From assembly GCA_011799875.1 (NCBI GenBank), contig JAAAXO010000119.1, forward strand, positions 1,347,359 to 1,411,358: DNA of 64,000 bases. Reading direction: 5' to 3'. The notes beneath the pieces are model-generated. The model did not search any database and had not been told where the DNA came from. It was given only the letters and a program-made list of their open reading frames with translations. A program made the translations under genes and the position numbers. Positions 1 through 14,272 of this stretch are shown here, one piece after another. Origin of the DNA: Thinopyrum elongatum. Taxonomy: Eukaryota; Streptophyta; Magnoliopsida; Poales; Poaceae. How positions within the stretch are numbered: the first letter of the stretch is position 1; each line of letters starts with the position of its first letter.

Positions 1-1142
1 GCTCCCCGGCGCGATCAACTTACCTTGGAAGCTCGACTCACGGTCTGCCCCGGTGCTGGAATCCATTTAGGTTGTATCCGTAGAACGGGCGTAATCTGGT
101 CATACGAACTCCGTTTGAGCTCCACAACCTGCCAAAACGACCGCAATGAAAAGCCGTATACCCCGGTGGCCCACTTCGTCGGCTACGGCAATGTTTTAGG
201 GGACAAAACTGGCTTGGAAAATTGAGTTCCTGATGATTTAATAGCTGGCGTGTCCACTCCTAGCCTCTAAAATTGTTACGTGAGCTCACACATGGACACA
301 TGTTGTGACAATAATGTACAGAATAATGGGATATGATTCCATTTGTGCACCAACAAGGCCTACATGTCAGTCTGGATAGAAGGAGGAGGCTCCTTGGTGC
401 ACCAAAACACCCCAGAAATGAAGTTTTGCATGCTCTATCACCCATCCCACTGCCAGCCGCATGTTTGGGAAAGAACATGCGTCATCCTTGGACGAAGATG
501 TGCATAGCAGCTCTTCTGCGCTCTTATCATTTACACGCAAAATAATAGGTCATTCCGAGTGTTGAAAGATGGCTCCCCGGCGCGATCAACTTACCTTGGA
601 AGCTCGACTCACAGTCTGCCCCGGTGCTGGAATCCATTTAGGTTGTATTTGTAGAACGGGCGTAATATTGTCATACGAACTCCGTTTGAGCTCCACAACC
701 TGCCAAAACGACCACAATGAAAAGCCGTATACCCCGGTGGCCCACTTCATCGGCTACGGCAATGTTTTAGAGGACAAAACTGGCTTGGAAAATTGAGTTC
801 CTGATGATTTAATAGCTGGCGTGTCCTCTCCTAGCCTCTAAAATTGTTACGTGAGCTCACCCATGGACACTTGTTGGGACAATAATATACAGAATAATGG
901 GATATGATTCCATTTGTGCACCAACTAGGCCTACATGTCAGTCTGGTTAGAAGGAGGAGGCTCCTTGGTGCACCAAAACACCCCAGAAATGAAGTTTTGC
1001 ATGCTCTATCACCCATCCCGTTGCCAGCCGCATGTTTGGGCAAGAACATGCGTCATCCTTGGACGAAGATGTGCATAGCAGCTCTTCTGCGCTCTTATCA
1101 TTTACACGTAAAATAATTGGTCATTCCGAGTGTTGAAAGATG

Positions 1143-2854
1143 GCTCCCCGGTGCGATCAACTTACCTTGGAAGCTCGACTCACGGTCTGCCCGGTGCTGG
1201 AATCCATTCAGGTTGTATCTGTAGAACGGGCGTAATCTGGTCATACGAACTCCGTTTGAGCTCCACAACCTGCCAAAACGACTGCAACGAAAAGCCGTAT
1301 ACCCCGGTGGCCCACTTCATCAGCTACGGCAATGATTCGGAGGACAAAACTGGCTTGGAAAATTGAGTTCCTGATGATTTAATAGCTGGCGTGTCCACTC
1401 CTAACCTCTAAAATCGTTACGTGAGCTCACCCATGGACACATGTTGGGACAATAATGTACAGAATAACGGGATATGATTCCATTTGTGCACCAACAAGGC
1501 CTACATGTCAGTCTGGATAGAAGGAGGATGCTCCTTGGTGCACCAAAACACCCCAGAAATGAAGTTTTGCATGCTCTATCACCCATCCCACAGCCAGCCG
1601 CATGTTTGGGCAAGAACATGCGTCATCCTTGGACGAAGATGTGCATAGCAGCTCTTCTGCGCTCTTATCATTTACACGCAATATAATAGGTCATTTCAAG
1701 TGTTGAAAGATGGCTCCCCGGCGCGATCAACTTACCTTGGAAGCTGGACTCACGGTTTGCCCCGGTGCTGGAATCCATTTAGGTTGTATCCATAGAACGG
1801 GCGTAATCTGGTCATACGAACTCCGTTTGAGCTCCACAACCTGCCAAAACGACTGCAACGAAAAGCCGTATACCCCGGTGGCCCACTTCATCAGCTACGG
1901 CAATGATTCGGAGGACAAAACTGGCTTGGAAAATTGAGTTCCTGATGATTTAATAGCTGGCGTGTCCACTCCTAGCCTCTAAAATTGTTACGTGAGCTCA
2001 CACATGGACACATATTGGGACAATAATGTATAGAATAATGGGATATGATTCCATTTGTGCACCAACAAGGCCTACATGTCAGTCTGGATAGAAGGAGGAG
2101 GCTCCTTGGTGCACCAAAACACACCAGAAATGAAGTTTTGCATGCTCTATCACCCATCCCACTGCCAGCCGCATGTTTGGGAAAGAACATGCGTCATCCT
2201 TGGACGAAGATGTGCATAGCAGCTCTTCTGCGCTCTTATCATTTACACGCAATATAATAGGTCATTTCAAGTGTTGAAAGATGGCTCCCCGGCGCGATCA
2301 ACTTACCTTGGAAGCTGGACTCACGGTCTGCCCCGGTGCTGGAATCCATTTAGGTTGTATCCATAGAACGGGCGTAATCTGGTCATACGAACTCCGTTTG
2401 AGCTCCACAACCTGCCAAAACGACTGCAACGAAAAGCCGTATACCCTGGTGGCCCACTTCATCATCTACGGCAATGATTCGGAGGACAAAACTGGCTTGG
2501 AAAACTGAGTTCCTGATGATTTAATAGCTGGCGTGTCCACTCCTAACCGCTAAAATCGTTACGTGAGCTCACCCATGGACACATGTTGGGACAATAATGT
2601 ACAGAATAACGGGATGTGTTTCCATTTGTGCACCAACAAGGCCTACATGTCAGTCTGGATAGAAGGAGGATGCTCCTTGGTGCACCAAAACACCCCAGAA
2701 ATGAAGTTTTGCATGCTCTATCACCCATCCCGCTGCCAGCCGCATGTTTGGGCAAGAACATGCGTCATCCTTGGACGAAGATGTGCATAGCAGCTCTTCT
2801 GCGCTCTTATCATTTACACGCAAAATAATAGGTCATTTCAAGTGTTGAAAGATG
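1143..2854. repeat. Local amplification of related monomers 3-5
   Basis: Monomers 3, 4 and 5 share the rare string AATGATTCGGAGGAC in their first halves (near 1331, 1901 and 2472) and TCATTTCAAGTG at their ends. Monomers 3 and 5 also share GGAGGATGCTCC in their second halves, while monomer 4 does not. The second half of monomer 4 instead matches monomer 7 at 1,713 bp. The trio therefore arose by short-range duplication followed by further exchange with neighbours. Confidence 0.7.
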
Positions 2855-5800
2855 GCTCCCCGGCGCGATCAACTTACCTTGGAAGCTGGACTCACGGTCT
2901 GCCCCGGTGCTCGAATCCATTTAGGTTGTATCCATAGAACGGGCGTAATCTGGTCATACGAACTCCGTTTGAGCTCCACAACCTGCCAAAACGACCGCAA
3001 CAAAAAGCCGTATACCCCGGTGGTCCAGTTCATCGGCTACGGCAAAGTTTCGGAGGACAAAACTGGCTTGGAAAATTGAGTTCTTGATGATTTAATAGCT
3101 GGCGTGTCCACTCCTAGCCTCTAAAATCGTTACGTGAGGTCACCCATGGAAACATGTTGGGACAATAATGTACAGAATAACGGGATATGCTTCCATTTGT
3201 GCACCAACAAGGCCTACATGTCAGTCTGGATAGATGGAGGAGGCTCCTTGGTGCACCAAAACACCCCAGAAATGAAGTTTTGCATGCTCTATCACCCAAC
3301 CCGCTGCCAGCCGCATGTTTGGGCAAGAACATGCGTCATCCTTGGACGAAGATGTGCATAGCAGCGCTTCTGCGCTCTTATCATTTACACGCAAAATAGT
3401 AGGTCATTCCGAGTGTTGAAAGATGGCTCCCCGGCGCGATCAACTTACCTTGGAAGCTCGACTCACGGTCTGCCCCGGTTCTGGAATCCATTTAGGTTGT
3501 ATCCGTAGAACGGGCGTAATCTGGTCATACGAACTCCGTTTGAGCTCCACAACCTGCCAAAACGACCGCAATGAAAAGCCGTATTCCCCGGTGGCCCACT
3601 TAGTCAGCTACGGCAATGTTTTAGGGGACAGAACTGGCTTGGAAAATTGAGTTCCTGATGATTTAATAGCTGGCGTGTCCACTCCTAGCCTCTAAAATTG
3701 TTACGTGAGCTCACACATGGACACATATTGGGACAATAATGTATAGAATAATGGGATATGATTCCATTTGTGCACCAACAAGGCCTACATGTCAGTCTGG
3801 ATAGAAGGAGGAGGCTCCTTGGTGCACCAAAACACACCAGAAATGAAGTTTTGCATGCTCTATCACCCATCCCACTGCCAGCCGCATGTTTGGGAAAGAA
3901 CATGCGTCATCCTTGGACGAAGATGTGCATAGCAGCTCTTCTGCGCTCTTATCATTTACACGCAAAATAATAGGTCATTCCGAGTGTTGAAAGATGGCTC
4001 CCCGGCGCGATCAACTTACCTTGGAAGCTCGACTCACGGTCTGCCCCGGTGCTGTAATCCATTTAGGTTGTATCCGTAGAACGGGCGTAATCTGGTCATA
4101 CGAACTCCGTTTGAGCTCCACAACCTGCCAAAATGACCGCAACGAAAAGTCGTATACCTCGGTGGCCCACTTCATCGGCTACGGCAATGTTTCGGAGGAC
4201 AAAACTGGCTTGGAAAATTGAGTTCCTGATGATTAAATAGCTGGCGTGTCCACTCCTAGCCTCTAAAATCGTTACGTGAGCTCACCCATGGACACATGTT
4301 GGGACAATAATGTACAGAATAATGGGATATGATTCCATTTGTGCACCAACAAGGCCTACATGTCAGTCTGGATAGAAGGAGGAGGCTCCTTGGTGTACCA
4401 AAACACCCCAGAAATGAAGTTTTGCATGCTCTATCACCCATCCCGCTGCCAGCCGCATGTTTGGGCAAGAACATGCGTCATCCTGGGACGAAGATGTGCA
4501 TAGCAGCTCTTCTACGATCTTATCATTTAAACGCAAAATAATAGGTCATTCCGAGTGTTGAAAGATGGCTCCCCGGCGCGATCAACTTACCTTGGAAGCT
4601 CGACTCACGGTCTGCCCCGGTGCTGGAATCAATTTAGGTTGTATCCGTAGAACGGGCGTAATCTGGTCATACGAACTCCGTTTGAGCTCCACAACCTGCC
4701 AAAACGACTGCAACGAAAAGCCGTATACGCCGGTGGCCCACTTCGTCGGCTACGGCAATGTTTCAGAGGACAAAACTGGCTTGGAAATTTGAGTTCCTGA
4801 TGATTTAATAGCTGGCGTGTCCACTCCTAGCCTCTAAAATTGTTACGTGAGCTCACCCATGGACACATGTTGGGACAATAATGTGTAGAATAATGGGATA
4901 TGATTCCATTTGTGCACCAACAAGCCCTACATATCAGTCTGGATAGAAGGAGAGGGTCGTTGGTGCACCAAAACACCCCCGAAATGAAGTTTTGGATGCT
5001 GTATCACCCATCCCGCTGCCAGCCGCATGTTTGGGGAAGAACATACCTCATCCTTGGACGAAGATGTGCATAGCAGCTCTTCTGCGCTCTTATCATTTAC
5101 ACGCAAAATAATTGGTCATTCCGAGTGTTGAAAGATGGCTCCCCGGCGCGATCAACTTACCTTGGAAGCTCGACTCACGGTCTGCCCCAGTGCTGGAATC
5201 CATTTAGGTTGTATCCGTAGAACGGGCGTAATCTGGTCATACGAACTCCGTTTGAGCTCCACAACCTGCCAAAACGACCGCAACGAAAAGCCGTATACTC
5301 TGGTGGCCCACTTCATCGATTACGGCAATGTTTCGGAGGACAAAACTATCTTGGAAAATTGAGTTCCTGATGATTTAATAGCTAGCGTGTCCACTCCTAG
5401 CCTCTAAAATCGTTACGTGAGCTCACCCAAGGAAACATGTTGGGACAATAATGTACAGAATAACGGGATATGATTCCATTTGTGCACCAACAAGGCCTAG
5501 ATGTCAGTCTAGATAGAAGGAGGAGGCTCCTTTGTGCACCAAAACAACCCAGAAATGAAGTTTTGCATGCTCTATCACCCATCCCGCTGCCAGCCGCATG
5601 TTTGGGATAGAACATGCGTCATCCTTGGACGAAGATGTGCATAGCAGCTCTTCTGCGCTCTTATCATTTACACGCAAAATAATAGGTCATTCCGAGTGTT
5701 GAAAGATGGCTCCCCGGCGCGATCAACTTACCTTGGAAGCTCGACTCACGGTCTGCCCCGGTGCTGGAATCCATTTAGGTTGTATCCGTAGAACGGGCGT

Positions 5801-6052
5801 AATCTGGTCATACGAACTCTGTTTGAGCTCGACAACCTGCCAAAACGACCGCAACGAAAAGCCGTATACCCCGGTGGCCCACTTCATCAGCTACGGCAAT
5901 GTTTCAGAGGACAAAACTGGCTTGGAAAATTGACTTCCTGATGATTTAATAGCTGGCGTGTCCACTCCTAGCCTCTAAAATCGTTACGTGAGCTCACCCA
6001 TGGACACATGTTGGGACAATAATGTACAGAATAATGGGATATGATTCCATTT

Positions 6053-9000
6053 GAGCACCAACAAGGCCTACATGTCAGTCTGGATAGAAGGAGGAGGATC
6101 CTTGGTGCACCAAAACACCCTAGAAATGAAGTTTTGCATGCTCTATCACCCATCCCGCTGCCAGCCGCATGTTTGGGCAAGAACATGCGTCATCCTTGGA
6201 CGAAGATGTGCATAGCAGCTCTTCTGCGCTCTTATCATTTACACGCAAAATAATAGGTCAATCCGAGTGTTGAAAGATGGCTCCCCAGCGCGATCAACTT
6301 ACCTTGGAAGCTCGAGTCACAGTCTGCCCCGGTGCTGGAATCCATTTAGGTTGTATCCGTAGAACGGGCGTAATCTGGTCATACGAACTCCGTTTGAGCT
6401 CCACAACCTGCCAAAACGACCGCAACAAAAAATTGTATACCCCGGTGGCCCACTTTGTTGGCTACGGCAATGTTTTAGAGGACAAAACTGGCTTGAAAAA
6501 TTGAGTTCCTGATGATTTAATAGCTGGCGTGTCCACTCCTAGCCTCTAAAATTGTTACGTGAGCTCACCCATGGACACATGTTGGGACAATAATGTACAG
6601 AATAACGGGATATGATTCCATTTGTGCACCAACAAGGCCTACATGTCAGTCTGGATAGAAGGAGGAGGCTTCTTGGTGCACCAAAACACCCCAGAAATGA
6701 AGTTTTGCATGCTCTATCACCCATCCCGCTGCCAGCCGCATGTTTGGGCAAGAACATGCGTCATCCTTGGACGAAGATGTGCATAGCAGCTCTTCTGTGC
6801 TCTTATCATTTACACACAAAATAATAGGTCATTCCGAGTGTTGAAAGATGGCTCCCCGGCGCGATCAACTTACCTTGGAAGCTCGACACACGGTCTGCCC
6901 CGGTGCTGGAATCCATTTAGGTCGTATCCGTAGAACGGGCGTAATCCGGTCATATGAACTCCGTTTGAGCTCCACAACCTGCCAAAACGACCGCAACGAA
7001 AAGCCGTATACCCCAGTGGCCCACTTCGTCAGCTACGACAATGTGTTGGAGGACAAAACTGGCTTGGAAAATTGAGTTCCGGATGATTTAATAGCTGGCG
7101 TGTCCACTCCTAGCGTCTAAAATTGTTACGTCAGCTCACCCATGGACACATGTTGGGACAATAATGTACAGAATAACGGGATATGATTCCATTTGTGCAC
7201 CAACAAGGCCTACATGTCAGCCTGGATAGAAGGAGGAGGCTCCTTGGTGCACCAAAACACCCCAGAAATGAAGTTTTGCATGCTCTATCACCCATCCCGC
7301 TGCCAGCCGCATGTTTGGGCAAGAACATGCGTCATCCTTGGACGAAGATGTGCATAGTAGCTCTTCTGCACTCTTATCATTTACACGCAAAATAATAGGT
7401 AATTCCGAGTGTTGAAAGATGGCTCCCCGGCACGATCAACTTACCTTGGAAGCTCGACTCACGGTCTGCCCCGGTGCTGGAATCCATTTAGGTTGTATCC
7501 GTAGAACGGGCGTAATCTGGTCATACGAACTCCGTTTGAGCTCCACAACCTGCTAAAACGACCGCAACGAAAAGCCGTATACCTCGGTTGCCCATTTCAT
7601 CGGCTACGGCAAAGTTTCGGCGGACAAAACTGGCTTGGAAAATTGAGTTCCTGATGATTTAATAGCTGGCGTGTCCACTCCTAGCCTCTAAAATCGTTAC
7701 GTGAGCTCACCCATGGACACATGTTGGGACAATAATGTACAGAATAACGGGAGATGATTCCATTTGTGCACCAACAAGGCCTACATGTCAGTCTGGATAG
7801 AAGGAGGAGGCTCCTTGGTGCACCAAAACACCCCAGAAATGAAGTTTTGCATGCTTTATCACCCATCCCGCTGCCAGCCGCATGTTTGGGCAAGAACATG
7901 CGTCATCCTTGGACGAAGATGTGCATAGCAGCTCTTCTGCGCTCTTATCATTTACATGCAAATTAATAGGTCATTCCGAGTGTTGAAAGATGGCTCCCCG
8001 TCGCGATCAACTTACCTTGGAAGCTCGACTCACGGTCTGCCCCGGTGCTGGAATCCATTTAGGTTGTACCCGTAGAACGGGCGTAATCTGGTCATACGAA
8101 CTCCGTTTGAGCTCCACAACCTGCCAAAACGACTGCAACGAAAAGCCGTATACCCCGGTGGCCCACTTCGTCGGCTACGGCAATGTTTCAGAGGACAAAA
8201 CTGGCTTGGAAAATTGAGTTCCTGATGATTTAATAGCTGGCGTGTCCACTCATAGCCTCTAAAATTGTTACGTGAGCTCACCCATGGACACATGTTGGGA
8301 CAATAATGTGTAGAATAATGGGATATGATTCCATTTGTGCACCAACAAGGCCTACATGTCAGTCTGGATAGAAGGAGGAGGCTCCTTGGTGCACCAAAAC
8401 ACCCCAGAAATGAAGTTTTGCATGCTGTATCACCCATCCCGCTGCCAGCCGCATGTTTGGGGAAGAACATACCTCGTCCTTGGACGAAGATGTGCATAGC
8501 AGCTCTTCTGCGCTCTTATCATTTACACGCAAAATAATTGGTCATTCCGAGTGTTGAAAGATGGCTCCCCGGCGCGATCAACTTACCTTGGAAGCTCGAC
8601 TCACGGTCTGCCCCGGTGCTGGAATCCATTTAGGTTGTATCCGTAGAACGGGCGTAATCTGGTCATACGAACTCTGTTTGAGCTCGACAACCTGCCAAAA
8701 CGACCGCAACGAAAAGCCGTATACCCCGGTGGCCCACTTCATCAGCTACGGCAATGTTTCAGAGGACAAAACTGGCTTGGAAAATTGACTTCCTGATGAT
8801 TTAATAGCTGGCGTGCCCACTCCTAGCCTCTAAAATCGTTACGTGAGCTCACCCATGGACACATGTTGGGACAATAATGTGTAGAATAATGGGATATGAT
8901 TCCATTTGTGCACCAACAAGCCCTACATATCAGTCTGGATAGAAGGAGAGGGTCCTTGGTGCACCAAAACACCCCCGAAATGAAGTTTTTCATGCTGTAT

Positions 9001-11596
9001 CACCCATCCCGCTGCCAGCCGCATGTTTGGGGAAGAACATACCTCATCCTTGGACGAAGATGTGCATAGCAGCTCTTCTGCGCTCTTATCATTTACACGC
9101 TAAATAATTGGTCATTCCGAGTGTTGAAAGATGGCTCCCCGGCGCGATCAACTTACCTTGGAAGCTCGACTCACGGTCTGCCACGGTGCTGGAATCCATT
9201 TTGGTTGTATCCATAGAACGGGCGTAATCTGGTCATACGAACTCCGTTTGAGCTCCACAACCTGCCAAAACGACCGCAACGAAAAGCCGTATACCCCGGT
9301 GGCCCACTTCATCAGCTACGGCAATGTTTCAGAGGACAAAACTGGCTTGGAAAATTGACTTCCTGATGATTTAATAGCTGGCGTGCCCACTCCTAGCCTC
9401 TAAAATCGTTACGTGAGCTCACCCATGGACACATGTTGGGACAATAATGTACAGAATAACGGGATATGATTCCATTTGTGCACCAACAAGGCCTACATGT
9501 CAGTCTGGATAGAAGGAGGAGGCTCCTTGGTGCACCAAAACACCCTAGAAATGAAGTTTTGCATGCTCTATCACCCATCCCGCTGCCAGCCGCATGTTTG
9601 GGCAAGAACATGCGTCATCCTTGGACGAAGATGTGCATAGTAGCTCTTCTGCGCTCTTATCATTTACACGCAAAATAATAGGTAATTCCGAGTGTTGAAA
9701 GATGGCTCCCCGGCACGATCAACTTACCTTGGAAGCTCGACTCACGGTCTGCCCCGGTGCTGGAATCCATTTAGGTTGTATCCGTAGAACGGGCGTAATC
9801 TGGTCATACGAACTCCGTTTGAGCTCCACAACCTGCTAAAACGACCGCAACGAAAAGCCGTATACCTCGGTTGCCCATTTCATCGGCTACGGCAAAGTTT
9901 CGGCGGACAAAACTGGCTTGGAAAATTGAGTTCCTGATGATTTAATAGCTGGCGTGTCCATTCCTAGCCTCTAAAATCGTTACGTGAGGTCACCCATGGA
10001 CACATGTTGGGACAATAATGTACAGAATAACGGGATATGATTCCATTTGAGCACCAACAGGGCCTACATGTCAGTCTGGATAGAAGGAGGAGGATCCTTG
10101 GTGCACCAAAACACCCTAGAAATGAAGTTTTGCATGCTCTATCACCCATCCCGCTGCCAGCCGCATGTTTGGGCAAGAACATGCGTCATCCTTGGACGAA
10201 GATGTGCATAGCAGCTCTTCTGCGCTCTTATCATTTACACGCAAAATAATAGGTCATTCCGAGTGTTGAAAGATGGCTCCCCAGCGCGATCAACTTACCT
10301 TGGAAGCTCGAGTCACGGTCTGCCCCGGTGCTGGAATCCATTTAGGTTGTATCCGTAGAACGGGCGTAATCTGGTCATACGAACTCCGTTTGAGCTCCAC
10401 AACCTGCCAAAACGACCGCAACAAAAAATCGTATACCCCGGTGGCCCACTTTGTTGGCTACGGAAATGTTTTAGAGGACAAAACTGGCTTGGAAAATTGA
10501 GTTCCTGATGATTTAATAGCTGGCGTGTCCATTCCTAGCCTCTAAAATTGTTACGTGAGCTCACCCATGGACACATGTTGGGACAATAATGTACAGAATA
10601 ACGGGATATGATTCCATTTGTGCACCAACAAGGCCTACATGTCAGTCTGGATAGAAGGAGGAGGCTCCTTGGTGCACCAAAACACCCCAGAAATGAAGTT
10701 TTGCATGCTCTATCACCCATCCCGCTGCCAGCCGCATGTTTGGGCAAGAACATGCGTCATCCTTGGACGAAGATGTGCATAGCAGCTCTTCTGTGCTCTT
10801 ATCATTTACACACAAAATAATAGGTCATTCCGAGTGTTGAAAGATGGCTCCCCGGCGCGATCAACTTACCTTGGAAGCTCGACACACGGTCTGCCCCGGT
10901 GCTGGAATCCATTTAGGTCGTATCCGTAGAACGGGCGTAATCTGGTCATATGAACTCCGTTTGAGCTCCACAACCTGCCAAAACGACCGCAACGAAAAGC
11001 CGTATACCCCAGTGGCCCACTTCGTCCGCTACGGCAATGTGTTGGAGGACAAAACTGGCTTGGAAAATTGAGTTCCGGATGATTTAATAGCTGGCATGTC
11101 CACTCCTAGCGTCTAAAATTGTTACGTCAGCTCACCCATGGACACATGTTGGGACAATAATGTACAGAATAACGGGATATGATTCCATTTGTGCACCAAC
11201 AAGACCTACATGTCAGCCTGGATAGAAGGAGGAGGCTCCTTGGTGCACCAAAACACCCCAGAAATGAAGTTTTGCATGCTCTATCACCCATCCCGCTGCC
11301 AGCCGCATGTTTGGGCAAGAACATGCGTCATCCTTGGACGAAGATGTGCATAGTAGCTCTTCTGCGCTCTTATCATTTACACGCAAAATAATAGGTAATT
11401 CCGAGTGTTGAAAGATGGCTCCCCGGCGCGATCAACTTACCTTGGAAGCTCGACTCACGGTCTGCCCCGGTGCTGGATTCCATTTAGGTTGTATCCGTAG
11501 AACGGGCGTAATCTGGTCATACGAACTCCGTTTGAGCTCCACAACCTGCTAAAACGACCGCAACGAAAAGCCGTATACCTCGGTGGCCCATTTCAT
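6053..11596. repeat. 7-monomer higher-order repeat, two copies, 3,996-bp period
   Basis: About 6053-7600 matches about 10049-11596 at a spacing of 3,996 bp. Shared marks include TTTGAGCACC with GGAGGATCC, then CCCAGCGCGATC with CTCGAGTCAC, then CTCGACACAC with CATATGAAC and GTTCCGGATG, then CATAGTAGCTC with GGTAATTCCG, then the stop-bearing CCTGCTAAAACG. The last pair of marks also occurs at about 9640-9840, so the 7-mer contains an inner 4+3 step. Monomers 9 and 16 (4568 and 8564) share CAAGCCCTACATATC and the same 1-bp deletion at the same 3,996-bp spacing, so the relationship reaches further left in patches. Confidence 0.8.
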
Positions 11597-11988
11597 CGGC
11601 TACGGCAATGTTTCGGAGGACAAAACTGGCTTGGAAAATTGAGTTCCTGATGATTTAATAGCTGGCGTGTCCACTCCTAGCCTCTAAAATCGTTACGTGA
11701 GCTCACCCATGGACACATGTTGGGACAATAATGTACAGAATAACGGGACATGATTCCATTTGTGCACCAACAAGGCCTACATGTCAGTCTGGATAGAAGG
11801 AGGAGGCTCCTTGGTGCACCAAAACACCGCAGAAATGAAGTTTTGCATGCTCTATCACCCATCCCGCTGCCAGCCGCATGTTTGGGCAAGAACATGCGTC
11901 ATCCTTGGACGAAGATGTGCATAGCAGCTCTTCTGCGCTCTTATCATTTACACGCAAAACAATAGGTCATTCCGAGTGTTGAAAGATG

Positions 11989-14272
11989 GCTCCCCAGCGC
12001 GATCAACTTACCTTGGAAGCTCGAGTCACGGTCTGCCCCGGTGCTGGAATCCATTTAGGTTGTATCCGTAGAACGGGCGTAATCTGGTCATACGAACTCC
12101 GTTTGAGCTCCACAACCTGCCAAAACGACTGCAACGAAAAGCCGAATACCCTGGTGGCCCACTTCGTCGGCTACGGAAATGTTTCAGAGGACAAAACTGG
12201 CTTGGAAAATTGAGTTCCTGATGATTTAATAGCTGGCGTGTCCACTCCTAGCCTCTAAAATTGTTACGTGAGCTCACCCATGGACACATGTTGGGACAAT
12301 AATGAACAGAATAACGAGATATGATTCCATTTGTACACCAACAAGGCCTACATGTCAGTCTGGATACAAGGAGGAGGCTCCTTGGTGCACCAAAACACCC
12401 CAGAAATGAAGTTTTGCATGCTCTATCACCCGTCCCGCTTCCAGCCGCATGTTTGGGCAAGAACATGCGTCATCCTTGGACAAAGATGTGCATAGCAGCT
12501 CTTCTGCGTTCTTATCATTTACACGCAAAATAATAGGTCATTCCGAGTGTTGAAAGATGGCTCCCCGGCGAGATCAACTTACCTTGGAAGCTCGACTCAC
12601 GGTCTGCCCCGGTGCTGGAATCCATTTAGGTTGTATCCGTAGAACGGGCGTAATCTGGTCATACGAACTCCGTTTAAGCTCCACAACCTGCCAAAACGAC
12701 CGCAACAAAAAATCGTATACCCCGGTGGCCCACTTCGTTGGCTACGGCAATGTTTTCGAGGCCAAAACTGGCTTGGAAAATTGAGTTCCTGATGATTTAA
12801 TAGCTGGCGTGTCCACTCCTAGCCTCTAAAATTGTTACGTGAGCTCACCCATGGACACATGTTGGGACAATAATGTACAGAATAACGAGATATGATTCCA
12901 TTTGTGCACCAACAAGGCCTACATGTCAGTCTGGATAGAAGGAGGAGGCTCCTTGGTGCACCAAAACACCGCAGAAATGAAGTTTTGCATGCTCTATCAC
13001 CCATCCCGCTGCCAGCCGCATGTTTGGGCAAGAACATGCGTCATCCTTGGACGAAGATGTGCATAGCAGCTCTTCTGTGCTCTTATCATTTACACACAAA
13101 ATAATAGGTCATTCCGAGTGTTGAAAGATGGCTCCCCGGCGCGATCAACTTACCTTGGAAGCTCGACACACGGTCTGCCCCGGTGCTGGAATCCATTTAG
13201 GTCGTATCCGTAGAACGAGCGTAATCTGGTCATATGAACTCCGTTTGAGCTCCACAACCTGCCAAAACGACCGCAACGAAAAGCCGTATACCCCGGTGGC
13301 CCACTTCGTCAGCTACGGCAATGTGTTGGAGGACAAAACTGGCTTGGAAAATTGAGTTCCGGATGATTTAATAGCTGGCGTGTCCACTCCTAGCCTCTAA
13401 AATTGTTACGTGAGCTCACCCATGGACACATGTTGGGACAATAATGTACAGAATAACGGGATATGATTCCATTTGTGCACCAAAAAGGCCTACATGTCAG
13501 CCTGGATAGAAGGAGGAGGCTCCTTGGTGCACCAAAACACCCCAGAAATGAAGTTTTGCATGCTCTATCACCCGTCCCGCTTCCAGCCGCATGTTTGGGC
13601 AAGAACATGCGTCATCCTTGGACAAAGATGTGCATAGCAGCTCTTCTGCGTTCTTATCATTTACACGCAAAATAATAGGTCATTCCGAGTGTTGAAAGAT
13701 GGCTCCCCGGCGCGATCAACTTACCTTGGAAGCTCGACTCACGGTCTACCCCGGTGCTGGAATCCATTTAGGTTGTATCCGTAGAACGGGCGTAATCTGG
13801 TCATACGAACTCCGTTTGAGCTCCACAACCTGCCAAAACGACTGCAACGAAAAGCCGAATACCCTGGTGGCCCACTTCGTCGGCTACGGAAATGTTTCAG
13901 AGGACAAAACTGGCTTGGAAAATTGAGTTCCTGATGATTTAATAGCTGGCGTGTCCACTCCTAGCCTCTAAAATTGTTACGTGAGCTCACCCATGGACAC
14001 ATGTTGGGACAATAATGAACAGAATAACGAGATATGATTCCATTTGTACACCAACAAGGCCTACATGTCAGTCTGGATACAAGGAGGAGGCTCCTTGGTG
14101 CACCAAAACACCCCAGAAATGAAGTTTTGCATGCTATATCACCCATCCCGCTCCCAGCCGCATGTTTGGGCAAGAACATGCGTCATCCTTGGAGGAAGAT
14201 GTGTATAGCAGCTCTTCTGCGCTCTTATCATTTACACGCAAAAAAATTGGTCATTCCGAGTGTTGAAAGATG
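11989..14272. repeat. Mosaic monomers 22-25
   Basis: Monomer 22 begins like monomer 19 (CCCAGCGCG, CTCGAGTCAC) but from about 12120 carries CCGAATACCCTGG, shared with monomer 25 three units on. The second half of monomer 24 (CACCCGTCCCGCTTCC, GCGTTCTTATC) matches monomer 22 two units back. Monomers 23-24 first halves match monomers 19-20 four units back. These overlapping 2-, 3- and 4-unit relationships mark repeated short exchange events, not one clean duplication. Confidence 0.75.

Noticed and set aside
345..405. Monomer as an internal duplication based on the two GTGCACCAA copies 52 bp apart
   Set aside because: Similarity does not extend convincingly beyond the shared 9 bases.
569..796. 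Recurring + strand open frame of about 75 codons at the monomer start (ATGGCTCCCC...)
   Set aside because: It repeats because the satellite repeats. The 571-bp period shifts frame in each unit, and many copies have stops, for example near 7555, 9838, 11550, 14877, 17806, 18294, 18937, 33147, 40067, 41826, 44109, 47488 and 58901. I see no ribosome-binding or splice context and no known protein family.
904..1116. Second + strand open frame of about 70 codons and an overlapping - strand frame of about 72 codons
   Set aside because: The two frames overlap on opposite strands over the same bases. Both recur only as part of the repeat, and differences fall at all codon positions without a pattern of preserved residues.
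8030..8497. Longer - strand open frames of 155 codons here and 146 codons at 54847-55287, and + frames of 101-111 codons elsewhere
   Set aside because: They arise where a chance substitution removes a stop between the monomer's short frames. They differ between copies and are not conserved as long frames.
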